5,887 bases of DNA from Bacteroidia bacterium. Lineage in GTDB: Bacteria > Bacteroidota > Bacteroidia > NS11-12g > UBA9320. The position numbers were made by a program, and so were the translations under genes. Where the stretch lies: assembly GCA_029253325.1 (NCBI GenBank), contig JAQWZS010000194.1, forward strand, positions 1 through 5,887, read 5' to 3'. Of the stretch, positions 1 through 5,663 are shown piece after piece (positions within the stretch are counted from its first letter, which is position 1; each line of letters opens with the position of its first letter). A model generated the notes under the pieces. That model was not told the DNA's origin. It made no database searches and worked only from the letters and a program-made list of their open reading frames with translations.

Positions 1-96
1 CTGGTAGAAAAATTACCGAACCAAGACATGCTCCAACAAGAACTTTACCTTAGGCACCACATTATACATTATTTTGAGGAAGAAGAATTAATTTGA
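1..96 (+). CDS. 3' end of an unidentified gene (partial, 31 codons plus TGA)
   Basis: The frame is open from the left edge of the window to TGA at 94-96. It encodes the last 31 residues of a protein whose start lies outside. The tail is charged and probably helical: it begins LVEKLPNQDM, passes through a His-rich stretch (YLRHHIIHYF) and ends in four glutamates and Leu-Ile. The composition looks like real coding sequence, but I do not recognise the family and assign no function. The stop codon falls inside a 15-bp tandem duplication, so the second copy carries another in-frame TGA 15 bp later. carB begins 115 bp downstream behind its own promoter, so this gene need not be in the same operon. 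Confidence 0.5.
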   Translation: MVEKLPNQDMLQQELYLRHHIIHYFEEEELI

Positions 97-120
97 ATAA
101 AGGGTATTTGAATAAAGGGT
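91..120. repeat. Perfect 15-bp tandem duplication over the stop codon of the upstream gene
   Basis: ATTTGAATAAAGGGT occurs at 91-105 and again, without any difference, at 106-120; the next base (A) also matches. The first copy contains the last codon (ATT) and TGA stop of the upstream gene. The second copy lies just downstream and repeats the stop in frame. Two identical adjacent copies suggest a recent slippage-type duplication with no effect on the protein. Confidence 0.9.
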
Positions 121-138
121 AATTCATTCACATGAATT
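121..138. other. Short inverted repeat (7-bp stem, 4-nt loop) after the upstream gene
   Basis: AATTCAT (121-127) and ATGAATT (132-138) are perfectly complementary around the loop TCAC. The element lies 25 bp past the first stop codon. The stem is AT-rich and is followed only by a broken T run (CCATTTTCCC), so it would be a weak intrinsic terminator at best. It could equally be a small operator upstream of the carB promoter or a chance palindrome. Confidence 0.35.
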
Positions 139-164
139 CCATTTTCCCACCTTTTCCACAACCC

Positions 165-194
165 TTGTAGGCTTATTTTTAAGCTATAACTTTG
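165..194 (+). promoter_or_regulatory. Predicted carB promoter, Bacteroidota type (TTG-N19-TAACTTTG)
   Basis: A -33 type TTG at 165-167 and an exact match to the Bacteroidota -7 consensus TAnnTTTG (TAACTTTG, 187-194) are separated by 19 bp, within the usual spacing for this phylum's primary sigma factor. Transcription would begin a few bases past 194, giving a very short leader of roughly 10 nt before the ATG at 212. This location supports transcription of carB separately from the gene that ends at 96. The call rests on consensus and position. Confidence 0.65.
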
Positions 195-211
195 CCCAAT
201 TTTAAACATCA

Positions 212-3031
212 ATGCCAAAAGATAGCAGTATAAAACATGTCCTTATCATTGGAAGTGGACCAATCATTATCGGACAAGCGTGTGAATTTGATTATTCGGG
301 CAGTCAAGCAGCTCAAAGCCTTAAGGAAGAAGGCATAGAAGTATCGCTAATCAACTCTAACCCTGCCACCATTATGACCGACCCTTCTATGGCAGAACAT
401 GTTTATCTACTGCCTCTCAATGTGAATAGTCTCGAAAAAATATTAATCGAGCAAGATATTACACACGTACTTCCAACCATGGGTGGACAAACGGCTCTTA
501 ATCTTGCTATAGAAGCTGAAGAAGTTGGTCTTTGGGAAAAATACAATTGCAAAATTATTGGTGTCGATACAGCAGCTATCGAAAAAACTGAAAACCGCGA
601 TCTTTTCCGATCATTTATGATAGAGCTTGGAATTCCTATTGCAAAATCTAAAATTGCAAATTCCTATCTTGAGGCTAAAGAAGTAGCACAAAATATTGGC
701 TTCCCCTTGGTTATTAGACCCAGCTACACCCTTGGAGGTTTTGGAGGAGGATTTGTTCACAAAAAAGAAGATTTTGATGAATATATAAAAAGAGGATTAG
801 AAGCGTCTCCTACGCATGAAGTACTTGTAGAACAAGCTGTTTTAGGATGGAAAGAATATGAGCTAGAGTTGCTCAGAGATTCTAATGATAACATTGCTGT
901 AATCTGTACCATAGAAAACTTTGACCCAATGGGTATCCATACTGGAGATTCTATAACCGTTGCTCCTGCTATGACTCTTAGCGACACATGCTTTCAGCAA
1001 ATGAGAGATATGGCTTTTGACATGATGCGAAATTTAGGAACTTTTGCGGGAGGGTGTAATGTCCAATTTTCTGTAAATCCAGAAAACGAAGAAATTATTG
1101 CCATTGAAATTAACCCACGTGTATCTAGAAGCTCTGCATTAGCCTCTAAAGCAACTGGCTATCCTATTGCTAAAATTGCTGCAAAGCTAGCTTTAGGGTA
1201 TTTCCTTGACGAACTAAAGAATCCAGTTACAAAAACTACTTCTGCATTTTTTGAACCAAGCATTGATTACACGATTATCAAAATACCACGTTGGGATTTT
1301 AATAAATTCAGAGGTGCCGAAAAAACACTTGGACTACAAATGAAGTCCGTAGGTGAGGTCATGGCTATTGGTAGAAGTTTTCAAGAAGCTCTCCAAAAAG
1401 CATGTCAATCTCTAGAGATTAAGCGACTAGGTATTGGTGGAGATGGATACGAGCTTAAGAGTCTAGAAAAAATCGTAGACAGTCTCAAAAATCCAAGTTG
1501 GGATAGAATATTTCATATCAGGGATGCTATGGCAATTGGTGTTCCCATAACATCCATTCAAAAAACTACGAACATTGATCGATGGTTTCTTGAGCAAATT
1601 TATGAGCTTGTAAAAACTGAGCGAGAAATAAAAAAATACTCGTTAGATAACATTGACCCAGAAGTGTTAAGGCTTGCCAAACAAAAAGGATTTTCTGATG
1701 CTCAAATTGCACACCTTCTAGGTAGAGAATCAACTGACATGGATGTTCATGCTAAAAGAAAATCGTTAGGTATAAACCGTATTTATAAAATGGTAGACAC
1801 TTGTTCTGCTGAATTTAGCTCACCAACTAACTATCTTTACTCTAGCTTTGATGGAGAAAATGAAAGTGTTATTTCTGACAAGAAAAAAATAATTGTAATT
1901 GGTTCTGGACCTAACAGAATTGGTCAGGGAATTGAATTTGACTATAGTTGTGTTCATGGCATAAAAGCTGCTCAAGAGTTGGGTTATGAAGCAATCATGA
2001 TAAATTGTAACCCCGAAACAGTTAGTACAGATTTTAATACTGCCGATAAATTGTATTTTGAACCAATATTTTGGGAACATCTGTGGGATATTATAGAGCT
2101 TGAGAAACCAGAAGGTGTTATTGTTCAACTTGGGGGGCAGACGGCTCTAAAACTAAGTGAACGCATGAGAGATCATGGGGTAAAAATCATCGGCACAACA
2201 TTTGAAAATATGGATCTTGCCGAAGATCGAGGATCGTTTTCAAACTTACTTAAAGACCTAAAAATACCTTACCCGCGATTTGGTGTTGCAGAAAATGCCT
2301 ATGAGGCCATTAAAGTAGCAAATGAAGTCGGGTATCCTGTACTTGTAAGACCTAGTTATGTTCTTGGAGGTCAAGGCATGAAAATTGTCATCAATGACGA
2401 AGATTTAGAAAAAGCAGTTATTGATCTTTTGGGAGATTTACCTGGAAATAGAGTGCTCATTGATCATTTCTTAGATAGAGCAGAAGAAGCAGAAAGTGAC
2501 AGTATTTGTGACGGGACAGATGTAGAAATGGTTGGAATAATGGAACACATTGAACCAGCTGGAATACACTCTGGAGATTCTTCTGCAGTACTTCCTCCTT
2601 TCAGTTTATCTGAAAATGTCATTAATAAAATAGAGAAATACACCAAAAAAATTGCAATGGCAATGGATGTACGTGGTCTACTCAACATTCAATTTGCTGT
2701 GAAAAAAGAAGAGGTGTATGTTATTGAAGCAAACCCTAGAGCAAGTAGAACAGTTCCTTTTATCTGTAAAGCATATCAAGTTCCCTATGTGAATATTGCA
2801 ACCAAAGTAATGATTGGAGACAAAACACTAAAAGATTTTGATATCAAACCAGTCAAAAAAGGCTTTGCAATTAAACAGCCCGTTTTTTCGTTTAATAAAT
2901 TCCCTAACGTAAACAAAGAACTGGGACCAGAAATGAAATCTACAGGTGAAGCTATTCTTTTCGTAGAAGATACGAAAGACCCTTTATTCAGAGATTTATA
3001 CAACCAAAAATCTAGGTTTTTAAGTCGATAA
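212..3031 (+). CDS. carB: Carbamoyl-phosphate synthase large subunit, short form without the allosteric domain
   Basis: CarB makes carbamoyl phosphate from bicarbonate, ATP and the ammonia supplied by the glutaminase subunit CarA, feeding pyrimidine and arginine synthesis in the cytoplasm. The 939 residues contain the family's two homologous ATP-grasp halves. The carboxyphosphate half is about 1-400, with GSGPIIIGQACEFDYSG at 14-30, R129, the RPSYTLGG loop starting at R169, E215 and the metal-ligand stretch E299-N301. A linker/oligomerisation region covers about 400-550. The carbamoyl-phosphate half is about 557-930, with GSGPNRIGQGIEFDYS at 564-579, RPSYVLGG from R713 and IEANPR at 838-843. 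Enterobacterial CarB has about 1073 residues; the missing part is the C-terminal MGS-like domain that binds UMP, ornithine and IMP. The ending KSRFLSR looks like the natural flavobacterial terminus, not a frameshift. TAA at 203-205, in frame just upstream, makes the ATG at 212 the first possible start. No carA is nearby. A small membrane-protein gene follows after 2 bp. Confidence 0.97.
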   Translation: MPKDSSIKHVLIIGSGPIIIGQACEFDYSGSQAAQSLKEEGIEVSLINSNPATIMTDPSMAEHVYLLPLNVNSLEKILIEQDITHVLPTMGGQTALNLAIEAEEVGLWEKYNCKIIGVDTAAIEKTENRDLFRSFMIELGIPIAKSKIANSYLEAKEVAQNIGFPLVIRPSYTLGGFGGGFVHKKEDFDEYIKRGLEASPTHEVLVEQAVLGWKEYELELLRDSNDNIAVICTIENFDPMGIHTGDSITVAPAMTLSDTCFQQMRDMAFDMMRNLGTFAGGCNVQFSVNPENEEIIAIEINPRVSRSSALASKATGYPIAKIAAKLALGYFLDELKNPVTKTTSAFFEPSIDYTIIKIPRWDFNKFRGAEKTLGLQMKSVGEVMAIGRSFQEALQKACQSLEIKRLGIGGDGYELKSLEKIVDSLKNPSWDRIFHIRDAMAIGVPITSIQKTTNIDRWFLEQIYELVKTEREIKKYSLDNIDPEVLRLAKQKGFSDAQIAHLLGRESTDMDVHAKRKSLGINRIYKMVDTCSAEFSSPTNYLYSSFDGENESVISDKKKIIVIGSGPNRIGQGIEFDYSCVHGIKAAQELGYEAIMINCNPETVSTDFNTADKLYFEPIFWEHLWDIIELEKPEGVIVQLGGQTALKLSERMRDHGVKIIGTTFENMDLAEDRGSFSNLLKDLKIPYPRFGVAENAYEAIKVANEVGYPVLVRPSYVLGGQGMKIVINDEDLEKAVIDLLGDLPGNRVLIDHFLDRAEEAESDSICDGTDVEMVGIMEHIEPAGIHSGDSSAVLPPFSLSENVINKIEKYTKKIAMAMDVRGLLNIQFAVKKEEVYVIEANPRASRTVPFICKAYQVPYVNIATKVMIGDKTLKDFDIKPVKKGFAIKQPVFSFNKFPNVNKELGPEMKSTGEAILFVEDTKDPLFRDLYNQKSRFLSR

Positions 3032-3033
3032 TT

Positions 3034-3189
3034 ATGAGATGGATTATAGTTGGATTGTTTATTTATTGGATAATTAAACGCGTTTTTAGAATAATAAATG
3101 TAGTTAAAAATCAGGATTCCAATCAAAACAAAACTAAAAATTCAAATAATGATGATGACGGATTTACTGATTTTGAAGAAGTTGAATAA
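3034..3189 (+). CDS. Small single-pass membrane protein with acidic tail, DUF4834-like (51 aa)
   Basis: This short gene starts 2 bp after the carB stop codon (TAA, TT, ATG) and is probably translated from the same transcript. The 51 residues begin MRWIIVGLFIYWII, a hydrophobic stretch at about 3-14 that continues less strongly to about 24 with basic residues at 15, 16 and 19. A polar Asn/Gln/Lys/Ser linker (26-39) and an acidic end, DDDGFTDFEEVE, follow. N-terminal membrane anchor, low-complexity polar linker and a closing G-x-x-D-(F/Y)-E-E-(V/I) motif resemble the Bacteroidota family DUF4834 as I remember it. This version is shorter than the roughly 80-90 residues I recall, mainly in the linker. 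The family has no established function. The charge pattern suggests a cytoplasmic acidic tail. The membership is an inference, while the intact reading frame and its position are directly visible. Confidence 0.65.
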   Translation: MRWIIVGLFIYWIIKRVFRIINVVKNQDSNQNKTKNSNNDDDGFTDFEEVE

Positions 3190-4176
3190 TCAACAAAACC
3201 AAAAATAATTCATTCGATTTTTAAGCTCCATTCCATCCAAAACAGATTGAATCTCATTCTGTTCTCGAGGTGATGAAATAGCAATAATTTGCTGATAATT
3301 TTTTAGATTAACATCATTTCTTGACTGAACTATTTGATCATAAATATTTACTCCAAATTTTGACGGGTTATCCGTAACCCAAGTAAATCCTATACCATTA
3401 TTAATCAATGACTTTGCAATTTTCTTACCCTTTTTGCCAGCACCCCAAAGCATTAATGAAATAGAATTGTCTCGATCAATTTCTAAAAAATAATAAACTT
3501 TTAAATCAAAATAGTTCTCTGGAAAGTAGGAACTCTTAGTCCGTGACGTTCGATTTGTGCTATCTCTCCAATAATGTATAACTTGGGGGACAACCCTCAA
3601 GTCCATGCCCGATTGATATAGCCTAAAAGAAAAATCATAATCCTCAGGAATAAACGAGGAGTTAAATGCACCCATAGCCTCAAAATCATCACGATGAATA
3701 AGCCACCCTGAAGAAGGAATAGGGCACTCTTTATAAATACCCCTCCACAGATCATCTGAAGTCATCGAATTGTTTATCCAATCTGTATATTTCTTATATC
3801 CATCACCCAAGTCAAAATCATCTGAGAAATAATCCACCAATCCTGTAACTAGACAATTGGGGCTCATTGCCTCCAACATATTTTCCAATTTATCAGTAGG
3901 CATAATATCATCCGAATCCATACGGTGTATATAATCACCTCTACTGTGTTTATAGCCGCATTGAAGAGCATCAATTATTCCCTTTCCGTCAGAGTTAATT
4001 ACACGTATATTTATATGGCGATTAGCATATGACATCGCTTGTGGGTATGAACCATCATTGCTATGATCATTTACTGCTATCAATTCCCAGTTTTTATAGG
4101 TTTGGTTTATGATAGATTCAATACATGGGATGATATATTTCCCTGGATTTTTAAAAGGCATTATAATGCTAATCAT
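3190..4176 (-). CDS. Family 2 glycosyltransferase with a Rossmann-like C-terminal domain
   Basis: The 328-residue protein begins with a GT-A fold typical of GT2 enzymes, which transfer a sugar from a nucleotide-sugar donor to a glycan or lipid acceptor on the cytoplasmic side of the membrane. Visible landmarks are the first strand MISIIMPFKN, the INQTYKNWELIAVND segment (23-37), the metal-binding DSDD at 87-90, the acidic PEDYDFSFRL at 177-186 that supplies the likely catalytic base, and HYWRDSTNRTSR at 201-212. From about 239 a second domain starts with LMLWGAGKKGKKIAKSL, a glycine-rich nucleotide-binding-like turn, and runs to an aromatic YFWFC end. I recall similar two-domain proteins in flavobacteria. 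No transmembrane segment is seen. Donor and acceptor cannot be inferred. The gene stands alone, with no other glycan genes nearby. Its TGA abuts the stop of the convergent small gene, and no clear promoter was found upstream. The ATG at 4176 places the conserved first strand at the N-terminus. Confidence 0.88.
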   Translation of the reverse strand: MISIIMPFKNPGKYIIPCIESIINQTYKNWELIAVNDHSNDGSYPQAMSYANRHINIRVINSDGKGIIDALQCGYKHSRGDYIHRMDSDDIMPTDKLENMLEAMSPNCLVTGLVDYFSDDFDLGDGYKKYTDWINNSMTSDDLWRGIYKECPIPSSGWLIHRDDFEAMGAFNSSFIPEDYDFSFRLYQSGMDLRVVPQVIHYWRDSTNRTSRTKSSYFPENYFDLKVYYFLEIDRDNSISLMLWGAGKKGKKIAKSLINNGIGFTWVTDNPSKFGVNIYDQIVQSRNDVNLKNYQQIIAISSPREQNEIQSVLDGMELKNRMNYFWFC

Positions 4177-4313
4177 TCAAAGAATATGAACCACAATTGT
4201 ATTAAATTTGTGCTTAAGGACTGGTAATAATTGAAAAATTTACGCTGATTATTTTTACGACCCTAGCCAAAGTATATAAGAGCAGGCCTCAAATCCAGAC
4301 TTGTCGGTAAAGA

Positions 4314-4330
4314 CTTCATGAATCATGAAG
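4314..4330. promoter_or_regulatory. 17-bp perfect palindrome, possible operator or small hairpin
   Basis: CTTCATGA (4314-4321) and TCATGAAG (4323-4330) are exact reverse complements around a single central A. As RNA it can fold into a 7-bp stem with an AAT loop on either strand. No T run follows on either side, so it does not look like an intrinsic terminator. The symmetry and length suit a site for a dimeric DNA-binding protein, placed about 140 bp upstream of the glycosyltransferase start. Function is unknown and chance cannot be excluded. Confidence 0.35.
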
Positions 4331-4443
4331 AAACGTTGGAAGTTCGTGATACTGTGGTGGTCAAATCCTATTTTTTTGAAATTTTTCAAAAACCCAGTCC
4401 TTTTTATGAAATCACTCCACTACCTACCAAGACATCATTCTGA
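4318..4443 (+). CDS. Possible small ORF or gene remnant, unidentified (41 aa)
   Basis: An ATG at 4318 opens a 41-codon frame beginning MNHEETLEVRDTVVVKSYFF and ending at TGA 4441-4443. The same frame is open further upstream from 4267, after TAG at 4264-4266, but has no other ATG there. The translation has a balanced, protein-like composition rather than the Leu/Phe/Lys-rich look of random AT-rich sequence. The last 40 bp run antisense across the 3' end of mnmA. I recognise no family. There is no promoter of the expected type at a suitable distance, and the start codon sits inside the palindrome. It could be a small gene, the decayed end of a lost gene, or chance. The overlapping frame starting at 4325 is less convincing. 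Confidence 0.2.
   Translation: MNHEETLEVRDTVVVKSYFFEIFQKPSPFYEITPLPTKTSF
4373..4392. terminator. AT-rich inverted repeat just past the mnmA stop, weak terminator candidate
   Basis: TTTTTGAAA (4373-4381) and TTTCAAAAA (4384-4392) are perfect reverse complements with TT between. The element lies 11 bp beyond the mnmA stop codon on the minus strand, where a terminator would be expected. Its only G/C pair and the absence of a 3' T run in the mnmA reading direction make it a poor intrinsic terminator. Confidence 0.25.
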
Positions 4444-5546
4444 TACCATGCTGCAAATTGACCCTTTGCAACTGCTTTTTGAGGTTGATCAAACAAAATG
4501 TCTAACCCTTCTTTTGTTTTAGATAATTGAGCATTAAAAAGTTTCTGTCGATATCTAATCCTCAATTGAAACGCTTTTTGTTCTCCATCTATTAATTCAT
4601 CAACAGGTTTAACCCAATGAATGTCTTGATTTCGGATCCTTAGACCGGGTCTATATAAACCTTGGTGGTCATCGCCTTCCCCAACAAATATTGTATTGGT
4701 TTGAGTGTTTGTCTGTATTACAAATAATGGATTAGTGTGTCCCCCAATATTCAAACCCTTTCGCTGACCAATTGTATAAAAATGTGCTCCATTATGTTCT
4801 CCAATTTTAATACCGTCATCTTCTATAAGTGTATACTCTTGTGAAAGGCTAAGCGGATTATTAAATCCGTTCCAATCTCGTGAGACTTTGATTACATTAC
4901 CTTTTTTTTCTTTTAATTTTTGCTTCAAAAAATCCGGAAGCTTCACTTTACCAATAAAACACAATCCCTGCGAATCTTTTTTTTCTGCAGTAATTAAATT
5001 CTGTTTAGAAGCAATATCTCTTACTTCGCTTTTTCTCAACTCACCAATTGGAAATAACGCCTTAGATAGCTGTTCTTGATTAATCTGACACAAAAAATAG
5101 CTTTGATCTTTATTCTCGTCCAACCCAGCCAACAATTCAAATCCATTATTTGTTGATTTTTTTCGGCAATAATGACCTGTAGCTACATAATCAGCTCCTA
5201 AAAGAATTGCATGCTCTAAAAAAGTATCAAATTTTATTTCTCTGTTACACAAAACATCTGGATTTGGAGTTCTGCCATTCTTATATTCATCAAACATATA
5301 AGAGACAATTCGCTCGTAGTACTCCTGACTTAAATCGATAGTATGGAAAGGTATTCCTAGCTTATCGGCAACTAATAGAGCATCTTTACTGTCCTCCTCC
5401 CAAGGACATTCATCACTTATAGTAACTTCCGTATTATGCCAATTTTTCATAAAAACACCAATAACCTCATGACCTTCCTCTTTTAAAAGGTAAGCTGCTA
5501 CTGAAGAGTCAACTCCCCCAGATAATCCCACAACTACTTTTGCCAT
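4404..5546 (-). CDS. mnmA: tRNA-specific 2-thiouridylase MnmA
   Basis: MnmA replaces the C2 oxygen of wobble uridine 34 with sulfur in the tRNAs for Lys, Glu and Gln, using ATP to adenylate the base and persulfide sulfur delivered from a cysteine desulfurase. The 380 residues are full length (E. coli has about 368). The PP-loop SGGVDSS is at 9-15. The catalytic pair is C100 in NPDVLCNREIKF and C196 in DSQGLCFIGK, and ATGHYCR at 122-128 and DQSYFL at 147-152 are also conserved. After the nucleotide-binding domain (about 1-210) come the central domain with GAHFYTIGQRKGLNIGG at 253-269 and the C-terminal beta-barrel ending in GQFAAWYQNDVLVGSGVIS (362-380). A segment at about 220-250 is longer than in E. 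coli, as I recall for Bacteroidota. The ATG at 5546 places the PP-loop at its usual distance from the N-terminus. Transcription diverges from purK from its own predicted promoter. Confidence 0.97.
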   Translation of the reverse strand: MAKVVVGLSGGVDSSVAAYLLKEEGHEVIGVFMKNWHNTEVTISDECPWEEDSKDALLVADKLGIPFHTIDLSQEYYERIVSYMFDEYKNGRTPNPDVLCNREIKFDTFLEHAILLGADYVATGHYCRKKSTNNGFELLAGLDENKDQSYFLCQINQEQLSKALFPIGELRKSEVRDIASKQNLITAEKKDSQGLCFIGKVKLPDFLKQKLKEKKGNVIKVSRDWNGFNNPLSLSQEYTLIEDDGIKIGEHNGAHFYTIGQRKGLNIGGHTNPLFVIQTNTQTNTIFVGEGDDHQGLYRPGLRIRNQDIHWVKPVDELIDGEQKAFQLRIRYRQKLFNAQLSKTKEGLDILFDQPQKAVAKGQFAAWYQNDVLVGSGVIS

Positions 5547-5595
5547 TAGTTTAATTAACTTTATTCTATGATAAATTTAAGTACATAATCATAAA

Positions 5596-5626
5596 CAAAA
5601 TTACATAGATTAAGATGGTAGTCCAA
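5596..5626 (-). promoter_or_regulatory. Predicted mnmA promoter, Bacteroidota type (TTG-N20-TAATTTTG)
   Basis: On the minus strand TTG (complement of 5624-5626) is followed after 20 bp by TAATTTTG (complement of 5596-5603), an exact match to the TAnnTTTG consensus. Transcription would start near 5590 and give a leader of about 45 nt before the ATG at 5546. The leader is very AT-rich, contains TTAATTAA and has no Shine-Dalgarno sequence, as is usual in this phylum. Confidence 0.6.
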
Positions 5627-5630
5627 TTTA

Positions 5631-5660
5631 TTGTTAACATTTGCATTAATATTAGATTAG
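5631..5660 (+). promoter_or_regulatory. Weak candidate purK promoter (TTG-N19-TAGATTAG)
   Basis: TTG at 5631-5633 and TAGATTAG at 5653-5660 have the right 19-bp spacing, but the second element matches TAnnTTTG at only five of six fixed positions. It ends 3 bp before the purK ATG, so the transcript would be nearly leaderless. An alternative, TAACATTTG at 5635-5643, has one base too many and no partner TTG at the correct distance. The true purK promoter is therefore uncertain, although it should lie within this 117-bp divergent region. Confidence 0.25.
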
Positions 5661-5663
5661 CGT

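Larger units (their letters stand above)
4177..4403. other. Intergenic gap between the glycosyltransferase and mnmA genes
   Basis: This 227-bp stretch separates two minus-strand genes and is long for this compact region. I find no tRNA, recognisable riboswitch or strong terminator. It contains a 17-bp palindrome (4314-4330), an AT-rich inverted repeat close to the mnmA stop (4373-4392), a pair of 9-bp inverted repeats near its edges (4216-4224 and 4394-4402), and a + strand frame open from 4267 into the end of mnmA. It presumably also carries the glycosyltransferase leader, unless that gene is read through from mnmA. Confidence 0.6.

Noticed and set aside
1820..2128. Minus-strand frame of 102 codons inside carB
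   Set aside because: It lies entirely antisense to the well-conserved linker and second ATP-grasp half of carB, and its translation has no recognisable motif. It is a shadow frame.
2785..3126. Minus-strand frame of 113 codons over the carB end and the small gene
   Set aside because: It is antisense to conserved CarB sequence and to the small membrane-protein gene, and its composition is Ile/Asn/Leu/Ser-rich without motifs.
4203..4210. TAAATTTG on the plus strand, an exact match to TAnnTTTG
   Set aside because: No TTG lies at the required distance upstream, and no supported + strand gene begins nearby. One such match is expected by chance in AT-rich DNA.
4186..4227. Plus-strand mini-frame of 13 codons (MNHNCIKFVLKDW)
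   Set aside because: It is too short to judge and has no downstream + strand gene for which it could act as a leader peptide.
4268..4276. TATACTTTG on the minus strand as a glycosyltransferase promoter
   Set aside because: It has three rather than two bases between TA and TTTG, and the nearest upstream TTTG is far too close for the expected 19-21 bp spacing.
4325..4522. Plus-strand frame of 65 codons overlapping the end of mnmA
   Set aside because: More than half of it is antisense to conserved MnmA sequence, and the translation is Leu/Phe-rich. The neighbouring frame from 4318 looks more protein-like.
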